NCBI GenBank assembly: GCA_903906425.1
Contig: CAIVKH010000192.1
Coordinates: 1 to 54,583, forward strand
Direction of reading: 5' to 3'
From: an uncultured bacterium
GTDB taxonomy: Bacteria; Verrucomicrobiota; Kiritimatiellia; CAIVKH01
DNA length: 54,583 nucleotides
Each line of letters opens with the position of its first letter. Within the stretch, counting starts at the first letter, position 1. Made by a program: the position numbers and the translations under genes. The notes beneath the pieces were generated by a model that was not told where the DNA came from, searched no databases, and saw only the letters and a program-made list of their open reading frames with translations. Shown here in pieces: positions 18,358 through 27,276 of the stretch.

Positions 18358-19005
18358 ATGAAACGCTGGACGGAATTCCTGATCCTGTATTTTGCGATCC
18401 CCGCGACCTGCATTTTCATCCCGAGAATGCACGTCTTCCTGATTCCCGTACTCGTGGTGATGTCCGTCTTCTGTTTCATCCGCCTGCGGCGCGATCCAAC
18501 TTTTTACCGCAAAGTGCTCCGCTTTTCGGGAACGGTGCCCGCCGTCGCGCGGCTGCTGCCCGCCGCGGCGCTGGCCTTCGCGGTGCTCGCCGCCTGCGTC
18601 TGGCTCTTCCATCGCGAGACTTTTTTCCTGCTGCCGCAAAAACATCCCGGCCTTTGGATCGCGATTTTGGTTTTGTATCCGGTGCTTTCCGTCGTGCCGC
18701 AGGAAATGATCTACCGCGTCTATTTCTTCCACCGCTTCGAAAGACTTTTCTCCTCGGCCGCGCTGGCGAACTTCATCTGCGCCGCGATTTTCGGCCTGCA
18801 TCACTGGATTTTCCACAACTGGGTGGCCGTCGCCCTCACGCTCGTCGGCGGCTGGAAATTCGCGGCGACTTATCGCCACACGCGCTCGCTCTGGGCCGTC
18901 AGCATCGAGCACGCGATCTACGGCGGCATCCTTTTCACCGTCGGCCTCGGCCAGTTTTTCTACACCGGAACCTGGCGCGTCGCCGAGAAACTCATCGGCC
19001 ACTGA
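18358..19005 (+). CDS. CPBP-family intramembrane protease-like protein
   Basis: 215 residues, mostly hydrophobic, with about six membrane segments. CPBP (CAAX protease and bacteriocin-processing) motifs are present: PQEMIYRVYF for motif 1, where the usual EExxxR reads QEMIYR, FGLHHWIFH for motif 2 (FxxxH), and SIEHAIYGG for motif 3. The first Glu of the pair is Gln while the second Glu and Arg are kept, so activity is uncertain. Substrate unknown. TATAGT about 12 nt before the start resembles a -10 box. Confidence 0.82.
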   Translation: MKRWTEFLILYFAIPATCIFIPRMHVFLIPVLVVMSVFCFIRLRRDPTFYRKVLRFSGTVPAVARLLPAAALAFAVLAACVWLFHRETFFLLPQKHPGLWIAILVLYPVLSVVPQEMIYRVYFFHRFERLFSSAALANFICAAIFGLHHWIFHNWVAVALTLVGGWKFAATYRHTRSLWAVSIEHAIYGGILFTVGLGQFFYTGTWRVAEKLIGH

Positions 19006-19060
19006 CCGCCCGCCGCGCCACCGCGCGTTAATCGTCGCGGATACGGCGCCATCGCGGAGT

Positions 19061-19107
19061 TTCCAATGATTGGAAAAATCCGGCCCGCAAATTTCCAATC
19101 ATTGGAA
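19061..19107. repeat. Palindromic element, 2 copies
   Basis: Exact copies 19061-19075 (centre G) and 19093-19107 (centre C), 32 bp apart, between the co-directional CPBP and ctp genes. Confidence 0.97.
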
Positions 19108-19246
19108 CTTTTGCGTGGCCGCCGCGGGGCGGCCCGTTACCGGGCGGCGGGCGGGACTGCGCGGGCGGCGGGCGCGCGAACAGTTGCCACGGCACTGCGC
19201 GGCGGGTACGTTTCGAGCAGTTGCCTCCGGGCATGGAGTACGGATT

Positions 19247-20569
19247 ATGTCGATAAAGATGTTGGGCCGCGGGCTGGGCTGGATGATCGTTGCGATGCTT
19301 CTGGCCACGAACCTGCTGTTCGGTTTCAAACTATATTCGCAGGAGACCGCCTCGACCGAGCGCGATGATGCCTACGCGAAAATCGCGCTGTTCACCAAGG
19401 TGATGGAGCAGGTGCGCGCCCATTACGTGGACGTGGGCAAGGTTTCCTATTCGAACCTCGTCTTCAGCGCGCTGCGCGGAATGCTTTCGTCGCTCGATCC
19501 GCACAGCCAGTTCCTCGATGAGACCGGCTACACCGAATTGAAGGATGACACATCCGGGCAGTTCGGCGGCCTCGGCATCGTCGTCGGAATGCGCGACGGC
19601 TACCTGACGATCATCGCGCCGATGGAAGACACGCCGGCGTTCCGCGCGGGGCTGCTTCCCGGCGACCGCATCGCGGAAATTGACGACAGGATCATTGACA
19701 TCGTGGACCAGAACGAGGCCGTGAAGAAACTGCGCGGCGCGCCGGGGACGAAGGTGAAGCTGAAGGTGTTCCGGCCCGCGCGGCAGGAATATAAAACGTT
19801 CGCGCTGGTGCGCGAGGAGATCAAAGTTCCGACCGTCAAGGACGCGCACATCATCGAGGACGGGATCGGTTATGTCCGGCTCACGCAGTTCAGCGAGCCG
19901 ACCGCCGACGCGCTCCAGACCGCGCTCGATTCGCTCACGACCAACCACCTCAAGGCGCTCATCCTCGACCTGCGCAACAACCCCGGCGGCCTGCTCACTT
20001 CCGCGCGCGAAGTCGGCGAAAAATTCCTCCCGCGACAGTCCGTCATCGTTTCGACGCACGGTCGCAGCGCGGATGACGTGAACATTCTGAAGGCGCGCGG
20101 CTCCGTTCATCTCACAAATTTCCCGATGGCCGTTCTGATCAACGGTGGCAGCGCCAGCGCATCTGAAATTGTCGCCGGCGCGTTGCAGGATCACAAACGC
20201 GCAATCCTGCTCGGCGAAAAATCATTCGGCAAAGGCTCCGTCCAGACCGTCATGCCGATGGACGGCAACACCGCGATCCGCATCACCACGGCGAAATATT
20301 ACACGCCCAACAACCGGCTCATTCACGAGAAGGGCATCGAGCCGGACATCGTCGTGCCGATGTCGCCCGAAGTCTGGCGGAAGATCGCGCAGCAGCGGCT
20401 CGAACCGGGCAACGCCGCGACCATCGAGGACATGAGCGATGAGGAAAAGGCCGACGCCATCCCCGCCGGCAGCACGACGCTGCGCGACATCCAGCTTGAG
20501 CGCGCCGTGGATGTCCTGCGCGGAATCATGACCTTCACCGCGCAGAACAGCGGCCACAACAACGGCTGA
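19247..20569 (+). CDS. ctpA: C-terminal processing protease (S41 family)
   Basis: 440 residues from ATG 19247; the frame extends upstream only through the palindromic locus. An N-terminal signal or anchor (GLGWMIVAMLLATNLLFGF) directs it to the periplasm. A PDZ domain (FGGLGIVVGMRDGYLTIIAP, AGLLPGDRIAEIDD) precedes the S41 protease domain with RNNPGGLLTSAREVG, the nucleophile in GGSASASEIVAGAL, and KSFGKGSVQTV with the catalytic Lys. It trims C-termini of envelope proteins. Separated by 1 nt from tsaD, so co-transcribed. Confidence 0.95.
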   Translation: MSIKMLGRGLGWMIVAMLLATNLLFGFKLYSQETASTERDDAYAKIALFTKVMEQVRAHYVDVGKVSYSNLVFSALRGMLSSLDPHSQFLDETGYTELKDDTSGQFGGLGIVVGMRDGYLTIIAPMEDTPAFRAGLLPGDRIAEIDDRIIDIVDQNEAVKKLRGAPGTKVKLKVFRPARQEYKTFALVREEIKVPTVKDAHIIEDGIGYVRLTQFSEPTADALQTALDSLTTNHLKALILDLRNNPGGLLTSAREVGEKFLPRQSVIVSTHGRSADDVNILKARGSVHLTNFPMAVLINGGSASASEIVAGALQDHKRAILLGEKSFGKGSVQTVMPMDGNTAIRITTAKYYTPNNRLIHEKGIEPDIVVPMSPEVWRKIAQQRLEPGNAATIEDMSDEEKADAIPAGSTTLRDIQLERAVDVLRGIMTFTAQNSGHNNG

Positions 20570-20570
20570 C

Positions 20571-21605
20571 ATGCTCGTTCTGGGTATCGAAACTTCCTGC
20601 GACGAAACTGCCGCCGCTGTCGTGCGCGATGGCCGAGAGATTTTGTCGAACGTGATCTATAGCCAGATCGCGCGGCATCAGGCCTACGGCGGCGTCGTCC
20701 CCGAGATCGCCTCGCGCGCCCACGTCGAAGTGCTGCCGCGCATCATTGAAGAGTCGATGACCGAAGCCCGCGTCTCGTGGAACGACCTCGACGCGATCGC
20801 CGCCACGCGCGGCCCCGGCCTCTCCACATCGCTGCTCGTCGGCTTCACCGCGGCCAAGGCGCTTTCATTGCGGCTCAACAAACCGCTCCTCGGCATCAAC
20901 CATCTCGAAGGTCACGCCTGCTCGGTTTTTCTCGGCGAACGGTCTCCGATTCAGGTTTCAGAATTCTGCCCTCTCCTCGTTCTGCTCGCCTCCGGCGGAC
21001 ACACCTCGCTGGTCCTGATTCGCGCCATCGGAAACTACGAAATTCTCGGCCAGACGTTCGACGATGCTGCGGGCGAGGCGCTCGACAAAGGCGCGAAACT
21101 TCTCGGCCTCGGCTATCCCGGCGGACCCGAAATTGAGCGGGTGGCCCGGGACGGAAATCCGGATGCCGTAAAATTTCCGCGCGGTCTCCGCGGGCGCGGC
21201 GACGATCCGGAAACGCGATATGCCTTCAGCTTCAGCGGCCTCAAAACCTCGCTGCTTTACCACCTGAAATCGCAACCGCTGCAGCCCGGCGATCCGCGGC
21301 TGCCCGACCTCGCCGCCAGCTATCAGGAGGCCGTGGTGGACACGCTCGTTTCGCGAATTGACCGCGCGCTGGACAACCACGTAGTCAACGGCGTCGGCTG
21401 CGCCGGCGGCGTCGCACGAAACAAGCGCCTGCGCGAAAAACTCGAGCGCCTCGCCGCAAAACGAAAGCTGCCGCTGCTGCTCGCCGCGCCGGATTTCTGT
21501 ACCGACAACGCCGCGATGATTGCCGCTGTCGCATCGGCCAATCTGGATTTCAGACGCCACGACGCATCGGAGCTCGACGTTGATCCCACCTGGCCGCTCG
21601 CCTGA
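20571..21605 (+). CDS. tsaD: tRNA N6-adenosine threonylcarbamoyltransferase
   Basis: 344 residues, normal length. With TsaB and TsaE it transfers the threonylcarbamoyl group to A37 of ANN-decoding tRNAs. Visible: GIETSCDETAAAVV at the N-terminus, metal-binding His pair in NHLEGHACS, LLVLLASGGHTSLVLI, FDDAAGEALDKGAKLLGLGY, FSFSGLKTSLLYH, and CTDNAAMIAA near the C-terminus. Essential in most bacteria. Starts immediately after ctp. Confidence 0.97.
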   Translation: MLVLGIETSCDETAAAVVRDGREILSNVIYSQIARHQAYGGVVPEIASRAHVEVLPRIIEESMTEARVSWNDLDAIAATRGPGLSTSLLVGFTAAKALSLRLNKPLLGINHLEGHACSVFLGERSPIQVSEFCPLLVLLASGGHTSLVLIRAIGNYEILGQTFDDAAGEALDKGAKLLGLGYPGGPEIERVARDGNPDAVKFPRGLRGRGDDPETRYAFSFSGLKTSLLYHLKSQPLQPGDPRLPDLAASYQEAVVDTLVSRIDRALDNHVVNGVGCAGGVARNKRLREKLERLAAKRKLPLLLAAPDFCTDNAAMIAAVASANLDFRRHDASELDVDPTWPLA

Positions 21606-21655
21606 AATTTCGCCACTTCGGGATCATCGGCGCGAGCGCCCGCGCTCCCGAAAAC

Positions 21656-21702
21656 TTCCAATGATTGGAAACTGCGCCCTTGAAAATTTCCAATCATTGG
21701 AA
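21656..21702. repeat. Palindromic element, 2 copies
   Basis: Exact copies 21656-21670 (centre G) and 21688-21702 (centre C), 32 bp apart, between tsaD and the FHA gene on the same strand. Confidence 0.97.
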
Positions 21703-21730
21703 GCATGCCTGCCGGCGGTTCAAATCGCGC

Positions 21731-21758
21731 TTGTTCGCGGAGCACGACTGGCTAAAAC
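21731..21758 (+). promoter_or_regulatory. Candidate promoter of the FHA gene
   Basis: TTGTTC (21731-21736), 16-nt spacer, TAAAAC (21753-21758), 29 nt before ATG 21787. Directly downstream of a palindromic pair. Confidence 0.4.
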
Positions 21759-21786
21759 TGCCGGACGGGAATAAATCTTATCTGCG

Positions 21787-23271
21787 ATGTTGTACCGCCT
21801 CATAGTTTTGACCGGGCCGCTGAAGAACCAGCGGATCACCGTTGACCGCGAACCGATGACCATCGGGCGCGCACCGGATTCGCAGATCGTGCTGCCCGAT
21901 GACGAGGTCGCGCCAAAGCACGCGGTGCTCGAACACAAGCCGGATGACGGGCTGTACATCAACGATCTGGGCACGATGCACCGAATCATCGTGAACGGCC
22001 GCGAACTGAGGCACGCACGGCTGAAGCACGGCGACATGGTCGAAATCGGCCGCACACGATTTCTCGTGCAGGCGATCGTTGCGGCCGATGTCTCGGGGCT
22101 GGGGCTGGCACACGAAGACAAATCGAAGGGCAAAGTTGTCGCGATTGCGGCGATTGTGATGGTGCTGGCGGTCATCACCTGGATGCGCTGGCCGCAGACG
22201 CATCCGAATGTGAAGCCGCCGAAGGCCGAGCCTGAGCCGCCGGTGACAGCGCTGGCGCAGACAAATGTTCCGAACATACCGCCCGCAGTCGAGACCGCCG
22301 CCGCGCAAACCAATGCGCCTGTTCCGCCGCCGGCAGCATCAAATATCGTGATCGCGAAAATCGAAACCAACGCGCCGCCGGTCGAAATTTCGAAGCCGGC
22401 GAGTGTGGCGCCGGCCGTGGCATTCGATGCGCTGGGCAACGCGAGCCAGGCAACGCAGATGACGGCCGAAATCCGCAGGATGCGCGAAGACCTGACGGCG
22501 ATGCATGAGCGGATAAAAGATCTGAGCCGCCCGCCGATGGTCGTGACGGCAATGCCGCAGGTTGTCGTGGTGACGGCTGCGCCTCCACCCATGATCGTGG
22601 TGACGTCAATTCCGCCTCCGGTATTCACATCACCGGCACCGATCATCGTGATCACGACGACGCCGCCGACAATCGCGACGTCCGCGCCGGCAAAAGAAAT
22701 CGCAACGGTGGTTGATACAGCGCCACCGAGCAATCTGCCGGCACGGCCGCCGCCCGTGGCGATAACGAATCTTCCCGTTGAACAATCCGCAAACGTTGCG
22801 CAATCCACCGCGACCGACCGCGTGATCCGCGTCCTGGCCGTGGAGCAATCACGTTTCCAGTCCGGCGACGACTTCGACGACATGCGCACGCTGAACGTGA
22901 CGCTGAGCCAGATGAATCCGCACGTTGATATTCGCAACGCGGACGTGCGCCTCGAAATTTCTTTCTTTGACGAGGATCTCGCCGCCGGCGTTTTGCACGC
23001 ATCGCGATCGGTCGGGCCGATCCGCGATTTGCGGCCCACGCAGCCGTGGGGATCGGACCGCCGCTGCTCGGTCAGCGCGACCTACGTGTTGCCGAAGGGC
23101 CAGCTTGCGAAGAACAAGGCGGAGGGCCACGACGAGCGGTACTACGGCTTCGTCGTCCGCATTTTCTATCGCGACATTTTGCAGGATGAGTGGGCGGCGC
23201 CGCGCAGCCTTTTGAAACTTTCACCCGAGACAGGCGCGGCGAACGATGCCGCGGCAAAGCCGGCCCCGTGA
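21787..23271 (+). CDS. FHA-domain membrane protein
   Basis: 494 residues. N-terminal forkhead-associated domain (about residues 20-95: MTIGRAPDSQIVLPDDEVAP, KHAVLEH, RLKHGDMVEIGRTRFLV), which binds phosphothreonine peptides. One membrane segment (VVAIAAIVMVLAVITWM) follows, then a long Pro/Ala/Val-rich linker with a short coiled coil (TAEIRRMREDLTAMHERI) and a C-terminal globular domain of about 150 residues (LAVEQSRFQSGDDFDDM onward) that I do not recognise. The FHA domain would be cytoplasmic. A partner could be the membrane Ser/Thr kinase at the right end of the window, but that is a guess. Confidence 0.85.
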   Translation: MLYRLIVLTGPLKNQRITVDREPMTIGRAPDSQIVLPDDEVAPKHAVLEHKPDDGLYINDLGTMHRIIVNGRELRHARLKHGDMVEIGRTRFLVQAIVAADVSGLGLAHEDKSKGKVVAIAAIVMVLAVITWMRWPQTHPNVKPPKAEPEPPVTALAQTNVPNIPPAVETAAAQTNAPVPPPAASNIVIAKIETNAPPVEISKPASVAPAVAFDALGNASQATQMTAEIRRMREDLTAMHERIKDLSRPPMVVTAMPQVVVVTAAPPPMIVVTSIPPPVFTSPAPIIVITTTPPTIATSAPAKEIATVVDTAPPSNLPARPPPVAITNLPVEQSANVAQSTATDRVIRVLAVEQSRFQSGDDFDDMRTLNVTLSQMNPHVDIRNADVRLEISFFDEDLAAGVLHASRSVGPIRDLRPTQPWGSDRRCSVSATYVLPKGQLAKNKAEGHDERYYGFVVRIFYRDILQDEWAAPRSLLKLSPETGAANDAAAKPAP

Positions 23272-23282
23272 AACCGCCCGAC

Positions 23283-24089
23283 ATGCGCCCGAAGATTTCC
23301 GCCTGCGTGATCGTTTATAACGAGGATCGCAAGATCCGCCGCTGCCTCGAAAGCCTCACCTGGTGCGACGAGGTCGTCGTCGTGGACAGCTTCAGCACCG
23401 ACCGCACGCCGGAAATCTGCCGCGAGTTCACGGCCAAATTTTTCCAGTACGACTGGCTCGGCTACGTCGGCCAGCGCAATCTCGTGCGCAGCCACGCGAG
23501 CCACGACTGGATTCTCTATCTGGATTCCGACGAGGAGGTCTCATCCGGCCTTCGCGACGAAATCATCGCCGAATTCAAACGCGGGCCCGACGGATACGTC
23601 GGCTACGAATTTCCGCGCATCGTCTATTTTCTCGGCCGCTGGATTCTCCACGGCGAATGGTATCCCGACGTGAAGCTGCGCCTCTTCCACAAGAGCCACG
23701 GCCGCACCGAGGGCATCGAGCCGCACGACCGCGTCGTCGTCAACGGCCCCGTCAAACGCCTGCGCAATCCCGTCTGGCACTACACCTATGACGACATCCG
23801 CGACCAGACCGAGACGGCCAACCGGTTTTCGACCATCACCGCGCAGCAAAAATTTGTCGCCGAGGCGCCGTTCCGCTGGTTCGACTTTTTGTTCCGCCCG
23901 ATGTTTCGTTTCCTGCGCTGCTACTTTTTGCGCGGCGGATTTCTCGACGGCACCCACGGCTTCGTCATCGCGACCACGCAGGCCTACGGCGCATTCCTGA
24001 AATACGCGAAGCTATGGGAACTTCACCTGCGCCAGAAAAAACAATTTCACGACCTGCCCGACAAAAACTCCGGCCCCGGCGCGACCTGA
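23283..24089 (+). CDS. Family 2 glycosyltransferase, LPS-core type (WaaE/KdtX-like)
   Basis: 268 residues from ATG 23283; an in-frame GTG at 23268 overlaps the FHA stop codon and would allow coupling. GT2 fold motifs: ISACVIVYNEDRKIRRCLES, CDEVVVVDSFSTDRTPEIC and the metal-binding DSDEE in WILYLDSDEEVSS. Later YEFPRIVYFLGRWILHGEWY and KLRLFHKSHGR match WaaE/KdtX-type inner-core transferases. Probably adds a sugar to LPS core, consistent with lptD and the LpxC-like gene nearby. Acceptor and donor unknown. Confidence 0.87.
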   Translation: MRPKISACVIVYNEDRKIRRCLESLTWCDEVVVVDSFSTDRTPEICREFTAKFFQYDWLGYVGQRNLVRSHASHDWILYLDSDEEVSSGLRDEIIAEFKRGPDGYVGYEFPRIVYFLGRWILHGEWYPDVKLRLFHKSHGRTEGIEPHDRVVVNGPVKRLRNPVWHYTYDDIRDQTETANRFSTITAQQKFVAEAPFRWFDFLFRPMFRFLRCYFLRGGFLDGTHGFVIATTQAYGAFLKYAKLWELHLRQKKQFHDLPDKNSGPGAT

Positions 24090-24105
24090 AGCCGCTCATC
24101 AAAAC

Positions 24106-24185
24106 TTCCAATGATTGGAATTTTCCGGCCACGAACTTTGCCAATGTTTGGAAAATTACGAACCGCGTTTTTCCAATGATTGGAA
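24106..24185. repeat. Palindromic element, 3 copies (one degenerate)
   Basis: Exact copies 24106-24120 and 24171-24185 (both centre G) flank a degenerate copy, TGCCAATGTTTGGAA, at 24139-24153. Intervals are 33 and 32 bp. Even the decayed middle copy keeps the phase. Lies between convergent genes. Confidence 0.95.
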
Positions 24186-24213
24186 ATTTTGAGGGCCGAC
24201 TTCGCGGGCTGCG

Positions 24214-24987
24214 TCAGGCGGATTCGCGGATGCGTTTGATTTTCGTCGCGCGGCCCGTGGCCGGGTCAACGGTTACGATCACGCCTTCGAGGCAGAGATC
24301 GCCCGTGGCGACATCCAGTTTGTGCGGCATGCCCGTGAGAAATTTCTTTATGACCGGTGCGATCTCGCGGCCGAGGACGGAATCTTTCGGGCCCGTCATG
24401 CCGAGGTCGGTGATGTAGGCGGTGCCTTTCGGCAGCACGCAATCATCGGCGGTCTGCACGTGCGTGTGCGTGCCGGCGACGTGGCTGACACGGCCTTCGA
24501 CGTAACGGCCGAACGCGATTTTTTCGGACGTGGCTTCGCCGTGGATTTCGGCGATGACTATTTTTCCGGTGTCGCCGCGCTTCAAAATTTCATCGGCGGC
24601 GCGGAAGGGACAGTCGGCGGGCGGCATGAAAACGCGGCCGACAACCTGAAGAACCGTGATGCGGCCTTCGGGCGTGTCCACGGAATACCAGCCGCGGCCG
24701 GGGCAGCCGGGCGCGAAGTTCGCCGGGCGCAGGACGCGCGGTTCGCGATCAATCCACGGCGCGAGTTCCTTCTGGTCCCACGCGTGATCGCCCAGCGTGA
24801 TGACATTGGCGCCCGCGGCAAGAATTTCGTCGGCGAGGGCCGGAGTGATTCCTCTGCCTGCCGCGGCGTTCTCGGCGTTGGCGATGATGAAATCAACTTC
24901 CCCTTCGCGGCGCAGACGCCCGGCCACGCGGGAAAATATCAGCCGTCCCGGCGAGCCAACGATGTCTCCAACGTGCAAAATTTTCAT
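24214..24987 (-). CDS. ymdB: YmdB-family metallophosphoesterase
   Basis: 257 residues from ATG 24987, which overlaps the rny stop (ATGA). Family TIGR00282: MKILHVGDIVGSPGR carries the DxxxxG motif, FIIANAENAAAGRGI the Asn-Glu-Asn ligands, VITLGDHAWDQ, IAEIHGEATSEK and VAGTHTHVQTADD the His ligands. In Bacillus YmdB is a 2',3'-cyclic nucleotide phosphodiesterase required for biofilm formation. The rny-ymdB order is conserved in many phyla and supports both calls. Confidence 0.94.
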   Translation of the reverse strand: MKILHVGDIVGSPGRLIFSRVAGRLRREGEVDFIIANAENAAAGRGITPALADEILAAGANVITLGDHAWDQKELAPWIDREPRVLRPANFAPGCPGRGWYSVDTPEGRITVLQVVGRVFMPPADCPFRAADEILKRGDTGKIVIAEIHGEATSEKIAFGRYVEGRVSHVAGTHTHVQTADDCVLPKGTAYITDLGMTGPKDSVLGREIAPVIKKFLTGMPHKLDVATGDLCLEGVIVTVDPATGRATKIKRIRESA

Positions 24988-26558
24988 CGGGCGTATTCCG
25001 TGCATCGCGATTCGCGGATCACGACGACTTTGATCTGGCCGGGATATTCGAGGTTGTGTTCGATCAGCCGGCAGACATCGCGCGCCAGCACGGTCGCCTG
25101 GTTGTCGTCAATTTTCGAGGGCTCGACGAGAATGCGGATTTCGCGCCCCGCTTCGAGCGCGAAGCACTTGACGACGCCGGGAAATGATCGCGCGATTTCT
25201 TCGAGCTTTTCGAGACGCTTCAAATAAATTTCCGTCGTTTCGGCGCGCGCGCCAGGCCGCGCAGAAGTGATCGCATCGCCCGCGCGCGACAATTCGGCAT
25301 ACCAGCTTTCGCCGGGAACTTCATTGTGGTGGGCGGCGACCGCGTTGCAGACGACCGCCGTTTCACCGTGCTTTCGCAGGAAGTCCGCGCCGGCCATCGC
25401 GTGACTGCCCTCGGTTTCCTGCGTGAGCACTTTGCCGATGTCATGCAGAAGTCCGCAGCGTCTTGCGATGGATTGATCGAGGCCGATTTCCGCGGCCATC
25501 AGGCCCATGATCCGGCCCATTTCGATCGAATGAGCGAGGACATTCTGTCCGTAGCTGTGGCGGAAGCGGAGCCGACCGACGAGATTCAAAATTTCCGGCG
25601 CGATGCCGCGAAGTCCGAGTTTTTCTGCGGCCTCTTCGCCGGCTTTCTGGGTCTCAGCATCCATCTCGGCATGGACTTTCTGGGTCATCTCCTCGATCCG
25701 CGAAGGATGAATCCGGCCGTCCACGACAAGTTGCTCAAGCGTTCGCTTCGCGACTTCGCGGCGGATCGGATCGAAACTCGAAAGCACAACAACATTGGGC
25801 GTGTCATCAATGATGACGTTCACGCCAAGCGCCGCTTCCAGCGAACGGATGTTGCGACCTTCGCGGCCGATGATGCGGCCTTTCATTTCCTCGCTCGGCA
25901 GCACAACGGTCGTCGTGCTCGCATCGGCGATCTGCTCCGTGGCATAGCGCTCAACCGCAATCGTGATGATTCTGCGCGCCTGCTCTGCCGCGTTCGCGAC
26001 GGCCTCGTCGTGGTTCCGGCGGATCAGCGCCGCCTTTTCGGACGCCAGTTCCTCGTCGACTTTCCGGAGGAGAACAACCTTCGCGTCTTCGGCCGACAGT
26101 CCCGCGACTTCCTGAAGTTTCTTCAGACCGGCCTGCGACTGATGTTCGATTTCCTGCCGCCGCTCATTCAGCCTCTTCTCTTCATCATCCAGCGACGAGC
26201 GTTTCAAATCCAACTGAAGTTCTTTTTGATTCAACGACGTATTGCGCTGGTCCGCGAGCGCCTCGCGTTGCGCGATGCGCTCCTCCGACTGTGCGATCTC
26301 CTGCCGGCGCAGATGATTTTCGTTTTCCACCTGCTCGCGCACGCGCTGGATTTCTTCGCGCCCCTTGACCTCGGCTTCGCGGACGATGACATCGCCCTTC
26401 TTCTTCGCGTTTTCGATGATTTCGCCGGCGATGTGTTCGGCATTCGTTTTCGTCATGCGCGTCGCGATGACGTGGATGGCATAGCCGAACGCGATGCCGA
26501 CGACCCAATAAAGCGCGGGCAGCAGCCAGGGAACTTCGATGGGAGCCATCGTGTTCAA
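24984..26558 (-). CDS. rny: Ribonuclease Y
   Basis: 524 residues from TTG 26558; GGAG lies 7 nt before this TTG, and TTGA overlaps the stop of the upstream cyclo-ligase gene. ATG 26549 is the alternative but is badly placed relative to the GGAG. Domain order is classic: N-terminal membrane anchor (LLPALYWVVGIAFGYAIHVI), long coiled coil (about residues 40-190), KH domain with GRIIGREGRNIRSLE, and HD domain with GLLHDIGKVLTQETEGSHA. Membrane-bound endoribonuclease that starts mRNA decay. Confidence 0.96.
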   Translation of the reverse strand: MNTMAPIEVPWLLPALYWVVGIAFGYAIHVIATRMTKTNAEHIAGEIIENAKKKGDVIVREAEVKGREEIQRVREQVENENHLRRQEIAQSEERIAQREALADQRNTSLNQKELQLDLKRSSLDDEEKRLNERRQEIEHQSQAGLKKLQEVAGLSAEDAKVVLLRKVDEELASEKAALIRRNHDEAVANAAEQARRIITIAVERYATEQIADASTTTVVLPSEEMKGRIIGREGRNIRSLEAALGVNVIIDDTPNVVVLSSFDPIRREVAKRTLEQLVVDGRIHPSRIEEMTQKVHAEMDAETQKAGEEAAEKLGLRGIAPEILNLVGRLRFRHSYGQNVLAHSIEMGRIMGLMAAEIGLDQSIARRCGLLHDIGKVLTQETEGSHAMAGADFLRKHGETAVVCNAVAAHHNEVPGESWYAELSRAGDAITSARPGARAETTEIYLKRLEKLEEIARSFPGVVKCFALEAGREIRILVEPSKIDDNQATVLARDVCRLIEHNLEYPGQIKVVVIRESRCTEYAR

Positions 26559-27199
26559 GCGGGTACTCCGGCGTTTTGCGTCATCGCTTTTGGCGCGTCA
26601 ATCAACTCCGCCCACTCGTTCGTGCCGTCATAAACGCGCTGTTCCGTCACGACAAAATTCAGCGGAACATCGTGCGGCTCGACCGGCACGACCGCCAGCC
26701 GTTGCGCCTCGAAAGCCAGGCCGATCTTCGGACCGACGTGGCTCGACAGCAGCCGGTCGAAGTTTCCGCCGCCGTGGCCGAGCCGTTGCAAATACCGGTC
26801 GAACGCCACGACCGGCACGATCATCGCATCAACATTCATCATCAACCACCGCGGATGAAGCGGCTGATAAACGCCGTGGTGCCCCGGATGCATCGGTTCG
26901 TTCGCCGCAAATTCACACATCGAGTACCCCGCCGTTCCCTGGTTCCACGCCGGCACGCAGAGCCGCTTGCCTGCCGCCAGCAGCCGATTGATGAGGCCCG
27001 ACGTCTGCACCTCGTGCGGCATCGCCAGGTAGCAGCCGATCATGCCCGCGCTTTGTACCGCCGGCAGCGCCATCACGCGCTCCGCAATCTGCGCGCTCGC
27101 CGATTCGATCCACCGCGGGTCAAGTTTTGCGCTCACGCGCCGGATGATTTCGCGCGCCATGATTTTCGGATTCGGGCTGCTCGTGTTCATTTCGCTCAT
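26555..27199 (-). CDS. 5-formyltetrahydrofolate cyclo-ligase
   Basis: 214 residues from ATG 27199 (MSEMNTSS). ATP-dependent conversion of 5-formyl-THF to 5,10-methenyl-THF. Visible: IGCYLAMPHEVQTSGLINRL, AGKRLCVPAWNQ, and the ATP/substrate loop VPVVAFDRYLQRLGHGGGNF continuing DRLL, the counterpart of the family GxGxGxYDR motif with Asn-Phe in place of Tyr-Tyr. First gene of a three-gene overlapping operon with rny and ymdB. Confidence 0.92.
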   Translation of the reverse strand: MSEMNTSSPNPKIMAREIIRRVSAKLDPRWIESASAQIAERVMALPAVQSAGMIGCYLAMPHEVQTSGLINRLLAAGKRLCVPAWNQGTAGYSMCEFAANEPMHPGHHGVYQPLHPRWLMMNVDAMIVPVVAFDRYLQRLGHGGGNFDRLLSSHVGPKIGLAFEAQRLAVVPVEPHDVPLNFVVTEQRVYDGTNEWAELIDAPKAMTQNAGVPA

Positions 27200-27228
27200 G
27201 CTTTGGCCTCGTCCCGCAAATTTACCAC

Positions 27229-27275
27229 TTCCAATCATTGGAAAAAAGCGGATGCGCAATTTCCAATCATTGGAA
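27229..27275. repeat. Palindromic element, 2 copies
   Basis: Exact copies 27229-27243 and 27261-27275, both centre C, 32 bp apart. The right edge is 1 nt from the rarA stop codon; the left edge is 30 nt from the cyclo-ligase start. Confidence 0.97.
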
Positions 27276-27276
27276 C

